Below, piece after piece: positions 58,014-64,000 of a DNA stretch of 64,000 nucleotides; within the stretch, counting starts at the first letter, position 1, and each line of letters opens with the position of its first letter. Source of the stretch: Sulfurimonas lithotrophica (lineage in GTDB: Bacteria; Campylobacterota; Campylobacteria; Campylobacterales; Sulfurimonadaceae); NCBI RefSeq assembly GCF_009258225.1, contig NZ_CP043617.1:1612001-1676000 (forward strand), in the 5' to 3' direction. The position numbers and the translations under genes were made by a program. The notes beneath the pieces were generated by a model. It was not told the DNA's origin, ran no database searches, and saw only the letters and a program-made list of their open reading frames with translations.

Positions 58014-58953
58014 AGTAATTTTATTTTTTCTAATACTAAGCAGTGTATATTCTGCACAAATAAAACCATCGGCCAAATTTGTGTCAAGCGGCGGAGTTGT
58101 TGATTTAATAACCAATAAAGACAAAATTTATAGTGCTACTTCTGCCGGAATTGTAGATATATTTGATATAAACACACAAAAAAAAGTAAAGAGTATAACG
58201 CTTCCTAAAATAAAAGATTTTATGGGTGATATGGTAGATGCAAAAATATACTCCGTAGATAAGATAGATGATAAGTTACTTATATTGTCACAAGGTTCAG
58301 GCGGTTACAGCAGAGCTTTTATATATGAAAATGAAAAACTGACTTCTATAATAGATGAGTCAAGTTATATGGCGATAATAAAAGCTAAATTTATAAATAA
58401 AAACACTATAGTATTTGGGCTTTTAAGCAATGAGATTATCTCTTTTGATATAAAAACAAAAAAGAGAAACTGGACAAATCAAGCAAGCGGCGCTAAATTT
58501 TCAAACCTAGTTATAAATGAAGATAAAAGTGAAATTGTTATCGCCGATGAGAGCGGTATTTTAAAAATCATGTCTGCTAAAGACGGAAAAATATTAAAAA
58601 AATTAAAAGGACAAAATTTAGATAATGTTTTTCAAGTAGATTATAAAAACGGAATTATTGCAACAGCCGGGCAAGATAGACGTGTAGTTATATATGCTAC
58701 TAAATTTGATTCTGCATATTACAAAGAAGCAAACTTTTTAATATACAGTGTCGGTTTGTCTCCAAGCGGAAAACTTGCAGGATATTCAAGTGATGAAAAT
58801 AATAACATTTCAGTCTTTAACACGATTACCAAAAGAAAAATCGGTACATATACAGACAACAAAATGACACTTACCAATATAGTATTTATAGATGAAAATC
58901 GTATGCTTGGAGCAAGTGACGATAAAACTATTAATCTTTATAAGATAAAATAA
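58006..58953 (+). CDS. napL: Periplasmic beta-propeller protein NapL
   Basis: The 315-residue protein has a signal peptide (RKVILFFLILSSVYSA) and then WD40/PQQ-like repeats (for example GVVDLITNKDKIYSATSAGIV and IATAGQDRRVVIYAT), giving a likely seven-bladed propeller. NapL is found in Campylobacterota nap operons between napF or napB and napD. Deletion in Wolinella lowers nitrate reductase activity slightly, as I recall. The molecular role is unknown, and scaffolding of the complex is a guess. Confidence 0.88.
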   Translation: MRKVILFFLILSSVYSAQIKPSAKFVSSGGVVDLITNKDKIYSATSAGIVDIFDINTQKKVKSITLPKIKDFMGDMVDAKIYSVDKIDDKLLILSQGSGGYSRAFIYENEKLTSIIDESSYMAIIKAKFINKNTIVFGLLSNEIISFDIKTKKRNWTNQASGAKFSNLVINEDKSEIVIADESGILKIMSAKDGKILKKLKGQNLDNVFQVDYKNGIIATAGQDRRVVIYATKFDSAYYKEANFLIYSVGLSPSGKLAGYSSDENNNISVFNTITKRKIGTYTDNKMTLTNIVFIDENRMLGASDDKTINLYKIK

Positions 58954-58973
58954 AACTAATTAAAGGATATAAA

Positions 58974-59360
58974 ATGAATATTTCAAGTATAGTAGTTCAA
59001 ACACTACCTAAATATTTAGACGAAGTTGTAGAGACTTTAAAAAACACTCCGGAGTGTGATTACCATCTGCATGATGAAAAAGGTCGTGTTATTGTTACAA
59101 TAGAAGGAGAAGGCGTTGAGCAAGAGCTTAAAAAACTTCGTGTAATAGAAGCTATACCTCATGTTATTTCGGCAGATATGCAAATGGCTTATTCTGAAGA
59201 TGAACTAGATGCACATATGCAGCAAATCGAAAACGGCGATGCCGTTCCTAAGATGTTAAACGATCATGACTTAAAACCTGAAGATATTATATACAACGGT
59301 GATTTAAAGAAAAAAGACCTAGAAGGTTTTGCAAGACAATTTGATAAAACAAAAAGATAA
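58974..59360 (+). CDS. napD: NapA-signal-binding chaperone NapD, extended C-terminus
   Basis: The 128-residue protein has the NapD fold in its first 80 residues: MNISSIVVQTLPKYLDEVVETL, then GRVIVTIEG and a helix ending VISADMQMAYS. NapD binds the Tat signal of NapA and delays export until cofactor insertion. About 45 residues follow the usual end (DAHMQQIENGDAVPKML and onwards), charged and probably flexible. It is the last recognisable nap gene and lies 15 bases before an unknown gene with its own AAAGGA site. Confidence 0.9.
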   Translation: MNISSIVVQTLPKYLDEVVETLKNTPECDYHLHDEKGRVIVTIEGEGVEQELKKLRVIEAIPHVISADMQMAYSEDELDAHMQQIENGDAVPKMLNDHDLKPEDIIYNGDLKKKDLEGFARQFDKTKR

Positions 59361-59375
59361 TAAAGGAAATTTTTA

Positions 59376-59675
59376 GTGGCTGTAATTTTTGAAAGTAAAG
59401 TAATTCTAAATAAAGCAAGAGACGGTTGGGCAATAGAGCTTAAGGACACTGTTGACGAGAGAGTGGTTATTTGTAACGATATGAAAGAATATCAAGAACA
59501 GATAAAAGAACTCGGAGATGATTATGGTGGTAATATAGACAAAGTAAACTGGTCAAAAGATGATGACGTCCCACCTCACTTCATGGATGAAATACGTCAG
59601 GAAATGGCAAATATTCAAGCTGAAATAGAAGAGCAAATGGGTGAAAAACTTATCAAAGACGAGGATAAGAAATAA
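59376..59675 (+). CDS. Unknown small acidic protein in the nap operon
   Basis: I do not recognise this 99-residue protein. The first half (VIFESKVILNKARDGWAIELKD and VVICNDMKEYQEQIKELGDDYGG) suggests a small alpha/beta domain. The second half is acidic and helical (DEIRQEMANIQAEIEEQMGEKL). No cysteines beyond one, no signal peptide and no membrane helix are seen, so it is a soluble cytoplasmic protein. The start is GTG at 59376, 8 bases after AAAGGA. It is coupled to the next gene by a shared base (TAATG). Its place after napD suggests a role in nitrate reductase maturation or nitrate handling, which is inference only. Confidence 0.7.
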   Translation: MAVIFESKVILNKARDGWAIELKDTVDERVVICNDMKEYQEQIKELGDDYGGNIDKVNWSKDDDVPPHFMDEIRQEMANIQAEIEEQMGEKLIKDEDKK

Positions 59676-60112
59676 TGCCCGTAGCTCACGCTATAAATAC
59701 AGACACTTACCTAGACCCTATAGAGATAGAGGCACATTTAAAAAATGTAGAGTATGCAATACTTGCTACCCCCGCACCTAGTCACTTTAAAGATACACCT
59801 ATTCAATTCACTATATTTTTAAATACTCAAGATAAATTTACGCAAGACATAAAAGATGCAATTTTAGATAAGTTTTGTGATGAGAATAATATTACCAATC
59901 CATCTGAAGTTATGAGTCAACTTATGCCTGTAGGTTTTGGAAAAAGTGAAGCTCAGGACACTCCGATGCCACTTCTTCTGATTAAGCCTGAGGATCAAAT
60001 GTCAATACCCCATACAGTTATGCACGTAATAGATTTTTTAGGTGATTCCGATAATTTTTATGAGGCCAAAATAGAAGGTCTTACCGGCTGGTCTTACTCG
60101 TATGATGAGTAG
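59675..60112 (+). CDS. Unknown cytoplasmic protein, last gene of the nap operon
   Basis: I do not recognise this 145-residue protein. It has no signal peptide, membrane helix or metal motif. Its predicted layout is mixed alpha/beta: AHLKNVEYAILATPAPSHFKD, IQFTIFLNT, PLLLIKPEDQ and VMHVIDFLGDSDNFYEAKIEGLTGWSYSYDE. The start is coupled to the previous gene as TAATG. A perfect terminator hairpin follows at 60114-60139, closing the operon. The tight coupling to the preceding unknown gene suggests the two proteins act together. Confidence 0.7.
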   Translation: MPVAHAINTDTYLDPIEIEAHLKNVEYAILATPAPSHFKDTPIQFTIFLNTQDKFTQDIKDAILDKFCDENNITNPSEVMSQLMPVGFGKSEAQDTPMPLLLIKPEDQMSIPHTVMHVIDFLGDSDNFYEAKIEGLTGWSYSYDE

Positions 60113-60113
60113 T

Positions 60114-60139
60114 AAATAAAAGGAAAACTCCTTTTATTT
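60114..60139. terminator. Bidirectional intrinsic terminator between the nap operon and the FmdE-like gene
   Basis: AAATAAAAGGA-AAAC-TCCTTTTATTT is a perfect 11-bp stem with a 4-base loop and T-rich 3' arm in both directions. It overlaps the stop codon of the convergent gene at 60134. Confidence 0.75.
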
Positions 60140-60727
60140 GATACTTGTAACTTTATCAATATTGTTAAATATTGCTTCTACTCTTCCCTGCCATAATTTT
60201 TTAAACTCTTTTGCTTCTTCTTCACTTGCAAAATTCATAAGTAACTTTTGCATAAGCTCGCCTTGTTCGGGTTTAGGAGGCACAACACCTGGGTTATAAA
60301 CAACCTCAACACTCTGCATTGTATCGTTTCTTATAAACTTAACGCTTGAATCTATCTCTGCATTAAAACTAACTAGTGAATGTCTTACATACTCGCCTGC
60401 TATACCTTTAAATCCAAGAGTTTTTGTAGCACCCGTAATTTGGCTCATTACATTTGCTATTACTCCGGCAACTCCTTCATTTTCATCTTCGGCAAACTCT
60501 ATTAAAATCTCACCGCGAACAGGAAGTTCATCTTTATACAACTCTTTAAGTCCTACTAAACACATGATATATGCACCGGCTACCGTTGGACAAGAGTGAC
60601 CTGCACTTTTTACAACATCTAAATAACTAAACTCGACTATACCGTCTTCAACACTTCCCAAAAAGTCTGCCAAATCATCTCTAAGCGTTATTGTTTGAAC
60701 TTTATCAAAAAACTCAGGGTATTTCAT
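60134..60727 (-). CDS. FmdE-like conserved protein of unknown function
   Basis: The 197-residue protein has the segment SAGHSCPTVAGAYIMCLVGLKELY near residue 42-65. It resembles the FmdE family motif in which His and Cys bind a metal near the pterin site of formylmethanofuran dehydrogenase. Later come GEILIEFAEDENEGVAGVIANVMSQITGA and GIAGEYVRHSL. Methanogenesis enzymes are not expected here, so the role is something else, perhaps metal or formyl handling. It lies 1 base downstream of pepP on the same strand. No membrane helix or signal is seen. Confidence 0.6.
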   Translation of the reverse strand: MKYPEFFDKVQTITLRDDLADFLGSVEDGIVEFSYLDVVKSAGHSCPTVAGAYIMCLVGLKELYKDELPVRGEILIEFAEDENEGVAGVIANVMSQITGATKTLGFKGIAGEYVRHSLVSFNAEIDSSVKFIRNDTMQSVEVVYNPGVVPPKPEQGELMQKLLMNFASEEEAKEFKKLWQGRVEAIFNNIDKVTSIK

Positions 60728-60728
60728 A

Positions 60729-62009
60729 TTATTTTCCTTTTAAACTTTCTATATCTTCAATAGTTTTTGCTATACCAAATGATAAGTTCTCATATCCGTT
60801 TTCAGTGATTAATATATCGTCTTCTATACGAATACCTATTCCACGATATTTTTTTGGTACATTTTTATCATCTGCATCTAGGTATATTCCCGGTTCTATT
60901 GTCAAAACCATACCTTTTGCCAAAACTATCTCTTTACCTTTTTCATCTTTGTACGGACAGCTGTCATGAACGTCTAATCCCATCCAATGTCCTATACCGT
61001 GTGGATAATAAGGTTTATATTTTTCATTTTTTATAAGCTTTTTAACATCACCTTTTAACACACCGAGTTCTATTAGTGCTTTTGTTATAGACTTAACCGC
61101 AACTTCTTGCAATTTTGTTCTTGTAACCCCGGGTGATATAGCTTCAAAAACTTCTTTTTGAGCTTTTAAAACTAAGTTATAAACCTTTTTTTGCTCATCC
61201 GTATATTTTCCGTTAACCGGTATAGTTCTTGTGATATCACTTGCGTAATATTCATATTCACAACCTGCGTCTAATAATATCAAATCACCGTCTTTTAAAT
61301 ATTGATTATTATCAATATAATGCAAAGTATTTGCATTATTTCCACCTGCTACTATAGATGTATATGCATCACTGTATGCACCGCGACTTTTAAATATATA
61401 CTCTATATCAGCTTGCAGATGATACTCTTTTTTTTCACTTTTATTAAGTTTCATTACCTTTGTATGGGCTTCTTTTGTAATTTCAATAGCTTTTTTTATA
61501 AGTTTTATTTCTGCATCCGATTTAATCAGGCGCATCTTCTCAATTACTTTTGCTATATTTTTATGAACAGATAAACTTTTGGCATATCTTTTTAAAATTT
61601 TTACTTTTGAATAGTCAAGTTTAAAATCAAAATATAAACTGTTTTTACCTTCTAAAAAAATTTTGAACTTCTTTTCAAACTCATCTTTTGTATATACCTC
61701 ATCAACTAAAAATTTTTTTTTAGCTTCCTCTTTACCCAGACGTTTACCGTTCCAAAGTTCTTGTGTTTTATCTTTTTTATTTACAAATAAAACTGATTTG
61801 TATTTTTTATTTTTTTTTATAAGAACTAAAATAGAGTTATCTTCTTTAAATCCACTCATATAATAAAAATTACTATCTTGTCTAAATGGATACTCCGTAT
61901 CGTTTGAACGAGTTTTATAACTTGAACTAAATAATACCCCGACACTGTTTTTAGACATCTTAGATGCTAAATAATCTCTTCTTCTTTTGTATTCTTCTTC
62001 TTTTATCAC
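60729..62009 (-). CDS. pepP: Xaa-Pro aminopeptidase (M24B), PepP type
   Basis: The 426-residue enzyme removes N-terminal residues next to proline. The N-terminal domain (RRDYLASKMSKNSVGVLFSSS) is followed by the pita-bread metal domain. Ligands visible are Asp in LLDAGCEYEYYASDITRTI, His in PHGIGHWMGLDVHD, Glu in LTIEPGIYLD and Glu in IRIEDDILIT. Two manganese ions are usual. Its ATG overlaps the stop of the upstream lipoprotein gene by 4 bases, placing it in the Mla-type operon by position only. Confidence 0.95.
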   Translation of the reverse strand: MIKEEEYKRRRDYLASKMSKNSVGVLFSSSYKTRSNDTEYPFRQDSNFYYMSGFKEDNSILVLIKKNKKYKSVLFVNKKDKTQELWNGKRLGKEEAKKKFLVDEVYTKDEFEKKFKIFLEGKNSLYFDFKLDYSKVKILKRYAKSLSVHKNIAKVIEKMRLIKSDAEIKLIKKAIEITKEAHTKVMKLNKSEKKEYHLQADIEYIFKSRGAYSDAYTSIVAGGNNANTLHYIDNNQYLKDGDLILLDAGCEYEYYASDITRTIPVNGKYTDEQKKVYNLVLKAQKEVFEAISPGVTRTKLQEVAVKSITKALIELGVLKGDVKKLIKNEKYKPYYPHGIGHWMGLDVHDSCPYKDEKGKEIVLAKGMVLTIEPGIYLDADDKNVPKKYRGIGIRIEDDILITENGYENLSFGIAKTIEDIESLKGK

Positions 62010-62605
62010 TTACATCCCTCTATTAACCAAGCCGAGCTATCTTCAAGTACCTTTTTAAGCGCTAAATTCAATGCTTTTACTCCACCTTTTGCATCTAAAC
62101 TTTTTGTTTTTATTTTTGATTTAAATGTTTTTGACAAAAGAACTTCATTTGTTTTAGAGTCTATTACTGTTAAGTTTATTTGAACTACTGCAAATGAGCT
62201 TTTTAAATCATTTGAATAATACTGCATAAAATCTTCTAAAGTACTCTCTATAATCAAATCACTTTTACTTCTAGATTTTACCTCTTGAACACTTTTATAA
62301 ATATCTATATCCCTTAACATCTTTACAAGCTCTCTTGAAACTGAAAGGTTTGGATTATTTAACCAAGCAGATTCTGAGTATTCAAAAACTTTAGAATCTC
62401 CTTGCACGTAACTCATATCTTTTGACATCAAACTTGAACTTGTTAAAACAGAAGATACTTTTACACTTTTTGACTTACATTTTGTAGCTTCAAACTTATT
62501 TATATCTACGTTTGAAGCTACTTTATACTTTACGATTGTAGGTACGGAAGTGGAACAACTACTAAAAACAAGCACTAAAGTTAATAATATATATATCTTA
62601 CTCAT
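62006..62605 (-). CDS. ABC-type transport auxiliary lipoprotein (PqiC-like)
   Basis: The 199-residue lipoprotein has a signal ending FSSC with Cys17 as the lipid site. The rest fits the auxiliary lipoprotein family found with MCE transporters: SVPTIVKYKVAS near the start, then ELVKMLRDIDIYKSV and DLIIESTLEDFMQYYS. It would sit at the outer membrane and take part in lipid passage with the MlaD-type protein whose gene is next to it. Sequence similarity within this family is low, so the call rests mostly on context and layout. Confidence 0.78.
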   Translation of the reverse strand: MSKIYILLTLVLVFSSCSTSVPTIVKYKVASNVDINKFEATKCKSKSVKVSSVLTSSSLMSKDMSYVQGDSKVFEYSESAWLNNPNLSVSRELVKMLRDIDIYKSVQEVKSRSKSDLIIESTLEDFMQYYSNDLKSSFAVVQINLTVIDSKTNEVLLSKTFKSKIKTKSLDAKGGVKALNLALKKVLEDSSAWLIEGCK

Positions 62606-63568
62606 CTATTTTTCTCCCGGTCCTTTATTTATCTCTTGTGTCTTAAAAAGTATATCTCCCGGACTTTTTTCATACTGCTCCATAAGAGAGTCTAAGCTTA
62701 TAATCAATTCTTGTAGCTCTAAAAGCGTAGAATTTAAACTTGGAATTACATCACTTGTTATCTCTTTTATATTAAAGTCACCGTTTGCAACGGATGCTTT
62801 AAATACATCCATGGACTCTCTTATCCCCATATAACTTTGCATGATAACTTTAAAGTTATTTGCTAGTTTATTTTCCCATGCGACACTATTATCTATAAAG
62901 TTTTCGATTTTTGGCATCATTGTGTTTATTTTTTGACTTGCATCGTCTATATTTTTCATACTGCTTTGAAAATGTTCAAGAGTTTTATCGTTTAACATCT
63001 TCTCTAACTTATCCATAAATTTTGCGGAACGGTTAAGTATAATCCCTATCTGTTTTTGATTTTCATCATTTAAAAGTTCCTGCGTACCGCTTAGTGTTTT
63101 TGAAAGATTTGTAGAGACACTGCCAAATGACTGCTCTATAGTTTCAAAAAAACTAGGGGTAGTTTTGATAACAGGATATTTTTCTTCACCGTTATTTTTT
63201 AATAATTCAGTACCGTTTTTACCCATTAACAAGTTAATATAACTAAGACCCGTAATACCTTGCGAAGTGAGTTTTGCTCTTGTAGTAGTTTTTATAGGTG
63301 TAGATTTTATTATAGTTACTACAACTTGAACTTGTTCGGAATTTTTGGGATTTATTTCTATACTTGTTACTTTACCAACATTGATGCCACGATATTTTAC
63401 AGGAGCTTCCAAATTTAGTCCAAGTACAGATTCGTTAAAATATATATAATATTTTTTAATAGATTTTTCTTCCGAGGGTTGAAGCAACCAGTAAGAAAAT
63501 ATAACAATAAGTGCAAATCCGATTATTACCAATATACCGATAAGCGTATAATTAACTTTATTATTCAC
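62606..63568 (-). CDS. mlaD: MlaD/MCE-domain lipid transport protein
   Basis: The 320-residue protein has an N-terminal TM helix (about 9-29) and one MCE domain (about 38-120), with YIYFNESVLGLNLEAPVKYRGINVGKV and TSQGITGLSYINLLMG. A long helical C-terminal region (about 140-320) probably forms a coiled coil. MCE proteins form hexameric rings that carry phospholipids between membranes. The ABC ATPase gene overlaps its start by 4 bases and the auxiliary lipoprotein follows 0 bases behind, so the three form one transporter. Confidence 0.92.
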   Translation of the reverse strand: MNNKVNYTLIGILVIIGFALIVIFSYWLLQPSEEKSIKKYYIYFNESVLGLNLEAPVKYRGINVGKVTSIEINPKNSEQVQVVVTIIKSTPIKTTTRAKLTSQGITGLSYINLLMGKNGTELLKNNGEEKYPVIKTTPSFFETIEQSFGSVSTNLSKTLSGTQELLNDENQKQIGIILNRSAKFMDKLEKMLNDKTLEHFQSSMKNIDDASQKINTMMPKIENFIDNSVAWENKLANNFKVIMQSYMGIRESMDVFKASVANGDFNIKEITSDVIPSLNSTLLELQELIISLDSLMEQYEKSPGDILFKTQEINKGPGEK

Positions 63569-64000
63569 AGATTTGCCTTAAAAAATGTACGTATAAATTC
63601 ACTTTTTTGATTTTTAATATTATCAAGTGAACCCTCATAAATAATTTTTTTATTATCTATTACGGCTATTTTATCTAATGTATCGTAAATAGACTTTAAA
63701 TCATGAGATACCATCACTATAGTCAAACCCAAAAGTTCATGGAGTTTCAAAATAAGCGAATCAAAATCTCTGGCAGATATAGGATCTAATCCACTTGTCG
63801 GCTCATCTAAAAACAAAAGTTTAGGATCAAGTGCCAAGGCACGTGCAAGTGCAGCTTTTTTTTTCATTCCTCCTGATATTTGGGAAGGGAAAAGTTCACC
63901 GTCGGATTGTTTTAGTCCCACAAGGTTAATCTTAAATGCAACGATTTCATCTATCATTTTTTTATCTAAATCGGTATATTCTTCTAAACCAAGAGCTATA
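63565..64000 (-). CDS. mlaF: MlaF-type ABC transporter ATP-binding protein, fragment cut by window edge
   Basis: About 145 C-terminal residues are present. The signature SGGMKKKAALARAL, Walker B LLFLDEPTSGLD and the switch His in VMVSHDLKSI are clear. The frame is open to the window end (IALGLEEYTDLDKK before the internal Met), so the ATG at 63957 is not the true start. The Walker A part lies outside the window. It would power the MCE transporter whose MlaD subunit follows; the permease should lie just upstream of it beyond the window. Confidence 0.92.
   Translation of the reverse strand, partial: IALGLEEYTDLDKKMIDEIVAFKINLVGLKQSDGELFPSQISGGMKKKAALARALALDPKLLFLDEPTSGLDPISARDFDSLILKLHELLGLTIVMVSHDLKSIYDTLDKIAVIDNKKIIYEGSLDNIKNQKSEFIRTFFKANL

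Overview
This window comes from the chromosome of a Campylobacterota bacterium. The best match by gene content is a Sulfurimonas-like chemolithotroph. Several things point there: 16S rRNA with epsilon-type signatures; AT-rich DNA with weak -35 and good TATAAT-type -10 boxes; a napAGHBFLD operon without napC; a CheB without a receiver domain; and two gene blocks whose order matches, from memory, Campylobacter jejuni (pyrH-rpoZ-spoT-tyrS-NMO-amiA, and fliY-fliM-fliA-small membrane protein-flhG-flhF-folK-aroQ). The genus is an inference.

Layout. 1-5057: chemotaxis adaptation (cheR fragment, cheB), rpsO, an Rrf2-type regulator, flhA and a DHH phosphoesterase. 5058-6710: a small accessory patch with a candidate structured RNA, a probable small nuclease-type toxin with a degraded upstream partner, and a MazF/ribbon-helix-helix toxin-antitoxin pair with a dyad operator. 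6732-13564: housekeeping block amiA, NMO, tyrS, spoT, rpoZ, pyrH. 13691-14728: an HD-GYP phosphodiesterase. 14739-30775: a large nitrate-assimilation island. 30817-34446: oligopeptidase, EEP nuclease, ung. 34541-39618: one rRNA operon (minus strand: 16S, tRNA-Ala, 23S, 5S). 40008-47894: mnmA, a LOG-family protein and flagellar regulatory and switch genes. 48010-50444: an amidohydrolase and a diguanylate cyclase. 50493-60112: a Crp/Fnr regulator, a PilJ-type sensor and the periplasmic nitrate reductase operon with two unknown genes at its end. 60134-64000: an FmdE-like protein, PepP and an Mla/MCE lipid-transport operon cut by the window edge.

How the parts work together. The window holds both nitrate respiration (nap) and nitrate assimilation. 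The assimilation island has two cytoplasmic NarB-type molybdoenzymes, a siroheme nitrite reductase, an MFS nitrate/nitrite carrier and an NrtABD-type ABC importer. It also has an unusual fused four-cluster ferredoxin/DmsC-type membrane anchor that could feed quinol electrons to cytoplasmic nitrate reductase, and a sensor plus PP2C-phosphatase/protein-kinase pair behind the transporter. Both divergent promoter regions of the island carry the same 19-bp palindrome, TTGTATAA-N3-TTATACAA. In each region the two outward -10 boxes lie at equal distances from its centre (40 bp in one, 41 bp in the other). This looks like the operator of one dedicated nitrogen or nitrate regulator not encoded here, and it is the most coherent candidate for an undescribed system. 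The second candidate is the structured RNA and toxin-like gene at 5284-5967.
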